From: Thermoproteota archaeon
GTDB lineage: Archaea; Korarchaeota; Korarchaeia; Korarchaeales; Korarchaeaceae
Length of the DNA: 17,900 nt
Assembly: GCA_003661365.1 (NCBI GenBank)
Contig: QMVZ01000016.1
Location: forward strand, 1 to 17,900
Direction: 5' to 3'
Under the pieces are notes generated by a model. That model did not search any database. It saw only the letters and a program-made list of their open reading frames with translations, and was not told the DNA's origin. The translations under genes and the position numbers were made by a program. The stretch's first letter is position 1. Every line of letters begins with the position of its first letter. Positions 7,425-14,333 of the stretch are shown piece by piece.

Positions 7425-8273
7425 CTAAAATGTTAGTACGTGGATCTCTTGGCTCAGGCCAAGCATTTTAGCTAACATTCTGAGGATTAGAACGGTCAGG
7501 ATTACAACAACAAAGGACTTGCTCAGATCGAGATCGGCTGATTCCTTTGTAGCGAACAAAAATAGGATGAACATCCAAAGAGCCAGTGCTGGCTGTATTA
7601 TGTATCTGATGCCTATTAGCACCAAGGAATACTCTAGTTCTCCTATCACAATCAGATTAAGGGAGAGCAAGACTCTTATGAACAGCAGAATTAACTCAGG
7701 TAGCTGAGCTCTTAGAAAACTCATTGTGAACGATGTAAGAGATGCTTTGACACCATAGATGCCTACAGATAAGCCTACTGCCAAGATGACAGCCCCGATA
7801 AACATCAAAAATACTTCTGTCAAGGCTCTTACGCCCCAAAAAGCCGACACTAGAAAAAGCAAACCACCCATACAAAACGACACAAGGGCCGCTCCTTTAC
7901 CTTTATGGGTGAAAGCCTTTCTAGGGTTCACGCTTAGATCAAAGAAACTTCTTCCAGCCTCTGATAAAAAGGCCCAAGATGATACGGGAGTCTTTTTCAA
8001 CCTCTGTGGCTTTTTTATTTCTTCTCGAAGGAAATTAAGCAATCTATAGGCTAATATCCCATTCTTGCTTAATGAATAAACGCCCTCCTGATCCTTGTTC
8101 AATAGTGGCTCCATCTTCGAGAGATGATAATTTAGCACTCCCGACTGAATGCCCAACTCAGCGAGGAGAGAGCTGTACTTCATGGGACCTCTCTCTGCTA
8201 AAAGCAGTATGATCTTCCTCCTCAGCTCGTGGTTGATGCCATCGATGACAGCGTCTATCTCCAAACTTAACAC
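7425..8273 (-). CDS. Winged-helix protein with five-span membrane domain
   Basis: 282 residues. Residues about 10-80 form an ArsR-like winged helix (HELRRKIILLLAERGPMKYSSLLAEL, then the recognition helix SGVLNYHLSKMEPLL and a wing GVYSLSKNGILAY). A basic linker follows, and then about five hydrophobic helices (about 127-150, 153-175, 191-211, 215-241 and 253-272) with a Yip1-like overall look. The protein is therefore a membrane-tethered DNA-binding protein. This architecture recurs in archaea, usually without a known signal. The start is a GTG with an A-rich TATA-like element (8296-8307) about 28 bases upstream. It is transcribed divergently from proC, with 214 bases between the two starts. 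Targets and inducer are unknown. Confidence 0.75.
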   Translation of the reverse strand: MLSLEIDAVIDGINHELRRKIILLLAERGPMKYSSLLAELGIQSGVLNYHLSKMEPLLNKDQEGVYSLSKNGILAYRLLNFLREEIKKPQRLKKTPVSSWAFLSEAGRSFFDLSVNPRKAFTHKGKGAALVSFCMGGLLFLVSAFWGVRALTEVFLMFIGAVILAVGLSVGIYGVKASLTSFTMSFLRAQLPELILLFIRVLLSLNLIVIGELEYSLVLIGIRYIIQPALALWMFILFLFATKESADLDLSKSFVVVILTVLILRMLAKMLGLSQEIHVLTF

Positions 8274-8295
8274 TTGATTGAGCCAAAAAGCCCTG

Positions 8296-8307
8296 TTTTG
8301 TTTTTAC
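8296..8307 (-). promoter_or_regulatory. Weak A-rich promoter element of the winged-helix membrane protein
   Basis: GTAAAAACAAAA on the minus strand, centred about 28 bases from GTG 8273. It is a poor TATA box, so the placement rests mainly on distance. Confidence 0.3.
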
Positions 8308-8455
8308 TCCATGAATTAAAATAATAAAACTATTAGCATCTCCCACCCACGAGACCTAGATCAAAGTTTGCTTCAATAAGTGAAATCCTTCGAATTTGTA
8401 TTGTGACGCAAACGATTCCTAGATGGTTGAATGGGTCTCTTTGTTTGACCAAATA

Positions 8456-8464
8456 GGTTAAGTA
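8456..8464 (+). promoter_or_regulatory. Candidate TATA box of proC
   Basis: GGTTAAGTA centred about 28 bases from ATG 8488; no ribosome site is visible before the ATG, which agrees with a leaderless mRNA. Confidence 0.38.
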
Positions 8465-8487
8465 CTGTTGGCATAGGTCTCTCTCTA

Positions 8488-9336
8488 ATGTCGACAGAGG
8501 GCAATGATGATCGAAAAACTGTAGCTATAATAGGAGCTGGGCAAGTGGGAAGTGCTGCTGCCCAGGTCCTTGCCAAGAGTGGTAGATGGAGGGTAATTGC
8601 AACAAGAAGGCATATAGATACTGTAAATTACTTAGAGCGATTAGGAGTAAGGCTATCAACCAATAACAAGGAAGCAGCAAAGCAAGCCGACGTAATAATA
8701 CTTGCTGTAAAGCCCAACAAGGCTGTAGCTGTGTTGAGGGAAATAGCCAATGAGGTTTCTGGAAAACTCGTGATCTCGTTTGTTGCAGCAATCACTTTGG
8801 ATGTTCTTCGATCGGTGGCACCAAAAGCTGAAATCATAAGGGCTATGCCCAACATAGCTTTAATAGTTAAGGAGTCCTTTACAGCCTACTCCACTTCAAA
8901 TAACGTTAGAGAAGAAACCAAGAACTTGGCTGAAAGAATTCTAGCTGAGTTTGGTGAGGTTGCGAGGGTTGACGAGTCCCTTATGGATGCTGTTACAGGC
9001 CTCAGTGGAAGTGGTCCGGCCTATGCTGCAACGTTTATTGAAGCTCTAGCTTACGCTGGACTAAAAGTAGGTCTTTCCAGAGATGTAGCACTGAGAAGTG
9101 CTGCTAGAACTTTGCTTGGTACAGCAAAACTTGTGCTAGATCTCAATTTGCATCCCGCGAGGGTCAAGGAGATGGTGATAACACCTGGAGGAACGACCAT
9201 AGAGGGAATTTATCATATAGAAGAGAGCGGAATAAGGTCTTCTGTAATGAGAGCAGTCGATGCTGCATCTAGAAGATGTAAAGAGATTACAAGTGCGCTG
9301 GAAGAAGCATTTAACAGACATAAAAGAGGTCATTAG
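8488..9336 (+). CDS. proC: Pyrroline-5-carboxylate reductase
   Basis: ProC reduces 1-pyrroline-5-carboxylate to L-proline with NAD(P)H, the last step of proline synthesis. Its 282 residues match the family in length and order. A Rossmann GxGxxG loop (GAGQVG, 16-21) is followed by AVKPNKA (73-79), the RAMPNIA motif (118-124), and the C-terminal helical dimer domain with DAVTGLSGSGPAY (167-179) and the signature around VITPGGTTIEGI (230-241). An extra ten hydrophilic residues precede the first strand. It stands alone in the plus direction: no other proline or arginine genes flank it, and the radical SAM gene follows after 116 bases with its own TATA box. Confidence 0.95.
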   Translation: MSTEGNDDRKTVAIIGAGQVGSAAAQVLAKSGRWRVIATRRHIDTVNYLERLGVRLSTNNKEAAKQADVIILAVKPNKAVAVLREIANEVSGKLVISFVAAITLDVLRSVAPKAEIIRAMPNIALIVKESFTAYSTSNNVREETKNLAERILAEFGEVARVDESLMDAVTGLSGSGPAYAATFIEALAYAGLKVGLSRDVALRSAARTLLGTAKLVLDLNLHPARVKEMVITPGGTTIEGIYHIEESGIRSSVMRAVDAASRRCKEITSALEEAFNRHKRGH

Positions 9337-9423
9337 GATAACAATCAAATCGAAACTATCTGGAGTGCTATACCGAATCTTACAAGGATCTCAAGAACCC
9401 TGAGATATTGCCTGAGAGAACCT

Positions 9424-9430
9424 AATTAAA
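9424..9430 (+). promoter_or_regulatory. TATA box of the radical SAM gene
   Basis: AATTAAA in CCTAATTAAAGC, centred 26 bases before ATG 9453; no ribosome site precedes the ATG. Confidence 0.48.
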
Positions 9431-9452
9431 GCAAGTAGCAAAATAATTACAG

Positions 9453-10655
9453 ATGTTTGAGATAACGAAGATAAAGCTAGATCCCAAAAAATGTCACAAC
9501 TGTGGGTTTTGCAGAACAGTCAGTTTGTGTCCTAGTCCCAAAGACTGTATCGGGTGTTTCGTCTGTGTTTGGTCTTGTCCATATGAAGCTAGAGTACCTT
9601 ACAAACATAGGTCTGATGAAACTGTCGTGATTAAGATTGATGGCACCCAATATGAAGTCCCTAAATGGATCACACTTAAGAGAGCCCTTGAAATTTCAGG
9701 CTATGAAATTGGTGCCTTTCCAGGAGAGGGCAAAGTTAGCGCTCCTTGCTCCCTAGGAGGCTGCTACTCCTGTCTTGTAGAGGCCGACGGAAGATTTGTC
9801 AGGGCTTGTATCACTCCTGTAAAAGAAGGAATGGAGGTCTTCACAAATAAGGAATCTCCAGCCCTTAGGATAGTCCATGGCCCTGCTCCGCATTCCGTCG
9901 GAGGCAAAGCAACTCCTTGGTGGATTAAGGGAGATAGATACATAGAAGTGGCCATCTGGACGGCTGGCTGTAACCTTAGGTGTCCACAATGTCAAAACTA
10001 TCACGTGACTTACGACAACTCAACAAAACCAATATCGCCAGAAAAAGCAGCATATGTCTTAACGAGAGCTAGGAAGATCTACAGAGTAGATAGAATGGCT
10101 GTTTCCGGAGGAGAACCGACAACAAATAGAAAATGGCTTGTAAAGCTTTTCAAAGAGCTTAAAAAGCTGAATCCAGATGAGAAAGCCAGGCTCCATTTGG
10201 ATAGCAACGGCACGCTGCTAACCAAGGACTACATTGATGAGCTAATTGAAGCAGGGGTAACTGACATAGGAGTTGAACCAAAAGGAGCCAGACTTGAGAC
10301 TTTCATGAGGATCACTGGCGTTAAGGACAAAGAACTAGCTTCAAAATACCAAAGGACCCAATGGGAAGCTCTCAAGTACTTAGTTGATCAATATCAAGAA
10401 AAGGTCTTCATAGGAGTCGGTTTACCCTACAACAGGGCTTTGATAGGCTGGGATGAGCTGCTGGAGGTTGGTGATAAGATAGCATCCATAAAGTCTGACT
10501 TGCAGGTGGTTGTCCTGGACTACTTCCCAACTTTCAGGAACAGATCTTTAGTTAGACCTTCTCCAGAGGAGATGCTGAAGGTTAAAGAAGCGCTAAATGC
10601 CGTTGGTCTATCTACTGTAATAGTTCAAACTTCAGCAGGCCATTTTGGTCCCTAA
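9453..10655 (+). CDS. Radical SAM enzyme with N-terminal 4Fe-4S and 2Fe-2S ferredoxin domains
   Basis: 400 residues with four visible cysteine sets. First, a bacterial-type dicluster ferredoxin: C14, C17, C20, C26 and C32, C35, C38, C42 (the second reads CIGCFVCVWSCP). Second, a plant-type 2Fe-2S motif C99-x4-C104-x2-C107-x11-C119 in a beta-grasp-like region that begins near residue 58 (VVIKIDGTQYEVP). Third, the radical SAM motif CNLRCPQC (C173, C177, C180), with SGGEPT (218-223) as the SAM-binding GGE loop and a partial barrel to the C-terminus. Downstream, DSNGTL and GVEPKG resemble the PflA/AmmeMemoRadiSam group of activating enzymes. The ferredoxin parts could deliver electrons for SAM cleavage. 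The substrate is unknown, and no glycyl-radical partner is seen nearby. The ATG start is supported by a TATA box. Confidence 0.87.
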   Translation: MFEITKIKLDPKKCHNCGFCRTVSLCPSPKDCIGCFVCVWSCPYEARVPYKHRSDETVVIKIDGTQYEVPKWITLKRALEISGYEIGAFPGEGKVSAPCSLGGCYSCLVEADGRFVRACITPVKEGMEVFTNKESPALRIVHGPAPHSVGGKATPWWIKGDRYIEVAIWTAGCNLRCPQCQNYHVTYDNSTKPISPEKAAYVLTRARKIYRVDRMAVSGGEPTTNRKWLVKLFKELKKLNPDEKARLHLDSNGTLLTKDYIDELIEAGVTDIGVEPKGARLETFMRITGVKDKELASKYQRTQWEALKYLVDQYQEKVFIGVGLPYNRALIGWDELLEVGDKIASIKSDLQVVVLDYFPTFRNRSLVRPSPEEMLKVKEALNAVGLSTVIVQTSAGHFGP

Positions 10656-10704
10656 ATGATATGTACCTAACATCAGTGGATGACCTGTTTATTGGCAAAA
10701 AAGA

Positions 10705-10734
10705 GGAGGAATGGACTAGATTATCCATCCCTCC
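10705..10734 (+). repeat. Hairpin 1 in the radical SAM-DHS spacer
   Basis: Arms GGAGGAATGG (10705-10714) and CCATCCCTCC (10725-10734) pair over ten bases with one A-C mismatch, around a ten-base loop. It starts 50 bases after the radical SAM stop codon. It could belong to a 3' end or to a separate structured RNA. No T-run follows, so it is not a classic terminator. Confidence 0.45.
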
Positions 10735-10758
10735 CACAGGTAGAAGCCCCACCTCATC

Positions 10759-10788
10759 CTCATCACCCCCTTGTAGAGGGTTGATGAG
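10759..10788 (+). repeat. Hairpin 2 in the radical SAM-DHS spacer
   Basis: Arms CTCATCACCCC (10759-10769) and GGGTTGATGAG (10778-10788) pair over eleven positions with one mismatch, around an eight-base loop. The left arm is preceded by a direct repeat of CCTCATC. It lies 24 bases after hairpin 1, so the two form a tandem. The rest of 10656-10916 holds two candidate TATA boxes and no convincing gene. Confidence 0.45.
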
Positions 10789-10826
10789 ATGGAGCCTCCA
10801 TGAATATTGTAATAATATAGGATGGG

Positions 10827-10835
10827 TTATAAATA
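10827..10835 (+). promoter_or_regulatory. Strong distal TATA box ahead of the DHS operon
   Basis: TTATAAATA, the best TATA match in the spacer. It would start an RNA at about 10857, giving the deoxyhypusine synthase mRNA a leader of about 60 bases, or starting a separate short RNA. Confidence 0.45.
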
Positions 10836-10887
10836 TTTACGCATATTACATAGGCATGTCTATCTCCGATCGGTGACTGAAGCATCG

Positions 10888-10893
10888 TTTTAA
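10888..10893 (+). promoter_or_regulatory. Proximal TATA box of the DHS operon
   Basis: TTTTAA in CGTTTTAAGATC, centred about 26 bases before GTG 10917, predicting a leaderless transcript and supporting the GTG as start rather than ATG 10929. Confidence 0.42.
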
Positions 10894-10916
10894 GATCAAA
10901 CTCCTTCCTCTTACTG

Positions 10917-11861
10917 GTGTTTCTGATAATGGACAGCAAGGAAATCAGAGATATACGACTCAAAGCTGAAATAAGCGTCGCTGAGCTTGTTTCTCAGATG
11001 AGTAATGCTGGATTTCAGGGGACGGAATTAGGTAAGGCCGTAGAGGTAGTGAAAAGGATGAAAAAGGAGAAAACAACCGTTTTCCTTTGCTTTACAGCAA
11101 ACATGGTTGCTTCTGGGCTTAGAGGGCTTTTTGCCGACCTTACGAGAGTACGCTTTATTGACGTCATAATCACGACAGGAGGAGCAATAGATCACGACTT
11201 AATCAAGGCATATAAACACTATGAAATCGGTAGCTTTGATTTAGATGACAGAGAGCTTCACAAAGCGGGTATTAATAGGCTAGGCAACATCCTGATATCA
11301 AATGACAGGTACGAGCTTCTAGAACAGCTTGTTCAGCCAATCTTCCTTCATATAATGAAAGAAGAAAGCACTATTTCGCCGTCTGAACTGTGTAGGAAAA
11401 TTGGACTAAGCATTAAGGATGAAGGATCTTTCTTGTATTGGGCTTCTAGGAATGAAATCCCTGTTTTCTGCCCCGGGATCACGGATTCAGCAATAGGCCT
11501 ACAGGCGTTCTTCTTTAAACAGGACAATCCAGACTTTAAAATAGATGTTACTGCAGACATGAAACAGCTCGCAGATATAGTTTTTGAGGCTGAAAAAACC
11601 GGTGCTATGATCTTGGGAGGAGGGATAGCAAAACATTACACGATTGGAGCTAACCTCTTAAGAGGAGGTTTGGATTACGCCATCTACATCACAACAGCAG
11701 TACATTGGGATGGCTCCCTGTCTGGAGCGAGGACAAGAGAAGCAATATCTTGGGGAAAGATCAAGGAGATGGCAAGCCACGTTACTGTGTATGGCGATGC
11801 TGTAATCATATTTCCATTGATAATGGCTAAAGTTCTCAGCGATCTAGGAATTCGGTTGTGA
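10917..11861 (+). CDS. dys: Deoxyhypusine synthase
   Basis: Deoxyhypusine synthase moves the aminobutyl group of spermidine to one lysine of translation factor aIF5A, using NAD. The 314 residues carry the family motifs: FTANMVASGLRGLFADL (59-75), TTGGAIDHDL (86-95), PVFCPGITDSAIG (182-194), the catalytic lysine K239 in GGGIAKHYTIGANLLRGG, and the closing SLSGARTREAISWGKI (267-282). All key residues are present, so it should be active. The enzyme is a cytosolic tetramer in known archaea and eukaryotes. The start is GTG 10917, fitting a TATA box at 10888; ATG 10929 is the alternative. It heads an apparent three-gene operon; the next gene starts 10 bases after its stop. The aIF5A gene itself is not in the window. 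Confidence 0.96.
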   Translation: MFLIMDSKEIRDIRLKAEISVAELVSQMSNAGFQGTELGKAVEVVKRMKKEKTTVFLCFTANMVASGLRGLFADLTRVRFIDVIITTGGAIDHDLIKAYKHYEIGSFDLDDRELHKAGINRLGNILISNDRYELLEQLVQPIFLHIMKEESTISPSELCRKIGLSIKDEGSFLYWASRNEIPVFCPGITDSAIGLQAFFFKQDNPDFKIDVTADMKQLADIVFEAEKTGAMILGGGIAKHYTIGANLLRGGLDYAIYITTAVHWDGSLSGARTREAISWGKIKEMASHVTVYGDAVIIFPLIMAKVLSDLGIRL

Positions 11862-11871
11862 GGGAACACAT

Positions 11872-12417
11872 TTGAAAGAATTACCTCTGGTTCTCACAAT
11901 AGCTTCTTCGCTTGGATTTCTAACGAAGCTTGTGGACCTAGAGGTAGATGAAAAAATAGATCTTAAGGGATTAAGCAGTTTGTTTGCGCTGATTTATGGT
12001 CTAATTATGGTATTTGCCATTAGGACGCTTTTAGAGATATCATCGCTCATCCTTGCTGTTATAATTGCAGTTGTCGCTGCAGGAAAGGTCGACAACTTTC
12101 ACCACGGTATAGGAGTTGGAACTGCCTTGGCAGGAACGCTAATTCTGGGATCGCCTTCGATAAACCCGGTTCCGTTCTTTCTTTTCCTATCAACAGCACT
12201 TTTAGACGAGATTGTAAGCGACTTGGCTGATATGGGAAAGCTAACAGGTCGTCTTGGTAGCTTTTTCAAGATTAGACCTTTCTTGGAGCTTTCTGCTTTT
12301 GCTTACTCCCTATATACCAAGCATATTGAGTTCTGGATGTTCATATTCTTATATGATGTCTCATATCAGCTAACAAGCAGGATTTTTCGAAGCAGAATAA
12401 CCCATCAAGTGACCTAA
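11872..12417 (+). CDS. Multi-span membrane protein of unknown function in the DHS operon
   Basis: 181 residues with five or six hydrophobic segments: about 4-22, 35-53, 55-70, 78-93, 98-116 and 134-160. Polar patches between them carry conserved-looking residues: KLVDLEVDEK (19-28), AGKVDNFHHGIG (70-81) and DEIVSDLADMGKL, which with their Asp and His residues could form a metal or phosphate site within or beside the membrane. I do not recognise the family. The start is a TTG preceded by GAGGGA, which overlaps the stop codon of deoxyhypusine synthase, so the two are translationally linked. The PH-like gene begins two bases after this stop. Confidence 0.7.
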   Translation: MKELPLVLTIASSLGFLTKLVDLEVDEKIDLKGLSSLFALIYGLIMVFAIRTLLEISSLILAVIIAVVAAGKVDNFHHGIGVGTALAGTLILGSPSINPVPFFLFLSTALLDEIVSDLADMGKLTGRLGSFFKIRPFLELSAFAYSLYTKHIEFWMFIFLYDVSYQLTSRIFRSRITHQVT

Positions 12418-12418
12418 C

Positions 12419-12889
12419 ATGCCTGAAATAGACTTAGCTAAAAGAGTGATTGCTAATCTAGCTTTATACCCAAGAGAGCAGATACTGTTGGTGGAGTCGA
12501 ATGTTAACATGGTTTTCAGAGGAGGGATCAGGAGATACCCCAGAGGTCCTCCTGAGATCTCAACAAAACTTGAAGGGTGGACCATTAAGCCTAATGGAGC
12601 CTTAATTCTAACAAACAGGAGAATAATATTTGCAGCTGAAGGGAGGAAGTTCTTGCTACTTAAAGTCCCTGAAGTCCTTTTTGAGGCCCCTATATCAATG
12701 GTTTACTCGGCTAGTGTGGCTGAGGGCAAAGTACGAGAACTTGTGATCTCCCTAGAGACTGGGATCTGGCGAAAGGACAAGTTTTATTTCAGCGTCAAGG
12801 ATCCAGATAGTTGGGTTAGGAGCATTAATGAACTTATTTCCTTAAACAACAAAACAAAAGACAGTAAAGAAGACACCTCCGAGAAATAA
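12419..12889 (+). CDS. PH-like (GRAM/bPH-type) domain protein
   Basis: 156 residues, soluble. The middle has the strand pattern of a PH/GRAM-like barrel: EQILLVESNVNMVF near 20-33, then GALILTNRRIIFAAEG (59-74), FLLLKVPEVLFEAPISMVYSASV (77-99), and a strand plus a C-terminal helix with W139 (DPDSWVRSINELI). The LTNRRIIF segment is the most telling part, being common in bPH and GRAM-like proteins. The tail is charged (NKTKDSKEDTSEK) and probably unfolded. Such domains bind lipids or proteins at membranes; which one is unknown here. The ATG lies two bases after the membrane-protein stop codon, so the two may work together at the membrane. A gap of 124 bases follows. Confidence 0.65.
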   Translation: MPEIDLAKRVIANLALYPREQILLVESNVNMVFRGGIRRYPRGPPEISTKLEGWTIKPNGALILTNRRIIFAAEGRKFLLLKVPEVLFEAPISMVYSASVAEGKVRELVISLETGIWRKDKFYFSVKDPDSWVRSINELISLNNKTKDSKEDTSEK

Positions 12890-12985
12890 TGTCTGTTTGG
12901 CTTAGAGCGGACGCATGTAAATGCAAAAACAGGCATTCTGAATTTTATGGAAAGTTAGTTGGGTCGAACGCAAAATATTATTTAG

Positions 12986-12991
12986 AATTTA
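12986..12991 (+). promoter_or_regulatory. Candidate TATA box of the roadblock gene
   Basis: AATTTA in an AT-rich stretch (12971-12993), centred about 26 bases before ATG 13014. The region is generally AT-rich, so the exact box is uncertain. Confidence 0.38.
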
Positions 12992-13013
12992 GCGTTAACA
13001 TTCTAGGTCAATT

Positions 13014-13499
13014 ATGGAGGAATTGAGAAAGATTTTATCGGATTTGAAATCTGTGGAGGGGGTTACTGGTATCATACTGATTTCTCCAGAAGGCTTGGCA
13101 ATGGCCAGCGAACTACCTGAGGCAGTGGATCCAGATCTCTTCAGTGCAACAGCTGTAACAGTCTACGCAGCCTGTGAAAAGACGATGATAGGAATAGATT
13201 TTGGAAAACCCTCAATGATATCAATAGAGGCGGACGAGGGCAAGATCTTCTTAGTAAATTGCGGAGAGGGAATACTGGGCGTCTTGTCGGACAACAGGGT
13301 TAACTTGGGACTCTTAAGGATCATGCTAAGCAAGACATCGAAGAAAGTTATGGACATGCTAAGTGGCGTCCTCGGTGAAGGACTTAAAGAAAAACAAGAA
13401 GAAGAGATCGAAGAAGAAAGCAAGGAAGAGGAAGAAGAAGGAACAGAGGAGGAGGAAGGAGGATATCAACCTCCAGAATATGGACCTGCTGGCTTTTAG
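13014..13499 (+). CDS. Roadblock/LC7 domain protein with acidic C-terminal tail
   Basis: 161 residues. Residues 1 to about 115 form a roadblock/LC7 fold: an N-terminal helix (MEELRKILSDLKSVEGV), the strand GIILISPEGLAMAS, a helix with TAVTVYAACEKTM, then SMISIEADEGKIFLVNCGEGILGVL and a last helix. These proteins dimerise and usually regulate small Ras-like GTPases. From about residue 124 to 148 almost every residue is Glu, with some Lys and Gly, and the chain ends in GGYQPPEYGPAGF, a Pro/Tyr/Phe-rich tip. Such a tail could be a flexible tether or a binding peptide. No MglA-like GTPase is next to it; the nearest GTPase is the converging GPN-loop gene, which is not a known partner. Confidence 0.85.
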   Translation: MEELRKILSDLKSVEGVTGIILISPEGLAMASELPEAVDPDLFSATAVTVYAACEKTMIGIDFGKPSMISIEADEGKIFLVNCGEGILGVLSDNRVNLGLLRIMLSKTSKKVMDMLSGVLGEGLKEKQEEEIEEESKEEEEEGTEEEEGGYQPPEYGPAGF

Positions 13500-13584
13500 G
13501 AAATCCATTAAACTCTAAGTCAAATCCCCGCATGCACACCAGATCTCACTAAGAGCATCAAATAACATGTCAAACCCGATTGCT

Positions 13585-13962
13585 TTAGAGGCTGATATAT
13601 GGAATTACCCTTATAGGAGAGCTGAAGGAGGCTAACGCTTCAGACAATTCAAAAAGGAGATCCGATAGGACTCCGTAATTTCCTTTAATGAGAGAATAAC
13701 ATTCTTTTATGTCTCCTTGGAAAAGATCCTGCCAGGCTTTGGCTATAGAATTATCCTTCCAAAGATCCAATTTGTTTAGGACGGGAATAATTGGAATCTC
13801 TAGCTTCAGTTCAACGATCTTAGACAGGAAAGCAGTTGTAATAGAATCGATCAATTCCCTTTCAGGCTCGTGATCAGCTAGAAAGACTCCTGCTAAGTTC
13901 ATAATTCTCTTTAACTCTCCTACAACGATCCTTCCTGCCCATCTCAATGCGAATACTTCCAT
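13585..13962 (-). CDS. C-terminal part of a frameshifted GPN-loop GTPase
   Basis: 125 residues from an ATG. It contains the G4 motif NKLDLW (PVLNKLDLWKD) and the helical C-terminus of the GPN-loop GTPase family. The same frame stays open upstream to about 14040 and there encodes AERVDELIES, CDYIVIDTPGQ and MEVFALR, which includes the G3 motif DTPGQ. That part lacks a start codon, so the listed ATG begins inside a conserved segment and is not the true start. The N-terminal half is at 14019-14294. Adding one base near 14041 would give one protein of 236 residues with every family motif present. As given, this half would have no P-loop and no G3 motif. Confidence 0.8.
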   Translation of the reverse strand: MEVFALRWAGRIVVGELKRIMNLAGVFLADHEPERELIDSITTAFLSKIVELKLEIPIIPVLNKLDLWKDNSIAKAWQDLFQGDIKECYSLIKGNYGVLSDLLFELSEALASFSSPIRVIPYISL

Positions 13963-14018
13963 TTGTCCTGGAGTATCGATGACAATGTAATCGCAATCTG
14001 ACTCTGCGATACTTTCAA

Positions 14019-14294
14019 TTAACTCATCAACTCTTTCAGCAAGAATTTCATAGCCCTTATCAAAGCACCATTGGGGCCCAATCCCTCTGAAGCCATTAAT
14101 TCATCGACCATAACTATCTTCCTTGCGTCAAAAATTGCATGATACGGGAGATCGTTAACTCCTGGGTCCAAGTTAACAGCACAGACTTTCGTATTGAGCT
14201 CCTTTCTAGGCCAATTTACGTAGTTCTTGGTAAGCGTAGTCTTTCCAGAACCTGCAATCCCGGTTATCAAGATCCCCTGCATCATCTCTTCCAA
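14019..14294 (-). CDS. N-terminal part of a frameshifted GPN-loop GTPase
   Basis: GPN-loop GTPases help assemble multi-subunit machines such as RNA polymerase in eukaryotes; the archaeal members are less studied. This half carries the P-loop GIAGSGKTT (12-20), NLDPG (41-45) and the defining GPN in EGLGPNGA (70-77). The frame then leaves the family sequence at about residue 85 and stops after LLKELMS, whereas the other frame continues in register. The start is TTG 14294; ATG 14285 is a likely alternative, and a TGATTTTAACATC stretch at about 14303-14315 (minus strand) sits near the right distance for it. The gene is 39 bases downstream of the Trm14-like gene, so the two may form one unit. Confidence 0.85.
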   Translation of the reverse strand: MEEMMQGILITGIAGSGKTTLTKNYVNWPRKELNTKVCAVNLDPGVNDLPYHAIFDARKIVMVDELMASEGLGPNGALIRAMKFLLKELMS

Positions 14295-14333
14295 TTATTT
14301 GATGTTAAAATCATTATTAAGGAACTAATGAGA

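Noticed and set aside
9388..9406. Hairpin ATCTCA / TGAGAT after proC as a terminator
   Set aside because: Only six pairs with a seven-base loop and no T-run; too weak to call.
10661..10876. A 71-residue open frame in the spacer after the radical SAM gene
   Set aside because: Its translation is Ser/Pro-rich over the two hairpins, has no ribosome site and matches nothing; the hairpins explain the stretch better.
10781..10880. A box C/D guide RNA from TTGATGA (10781-10787) and CTGA (10877-10880)
   Set aside because: The first box departs from the RTGATGA consensus, its bases are part of hairpin 2, and no internal C'/D' boxes are evident.
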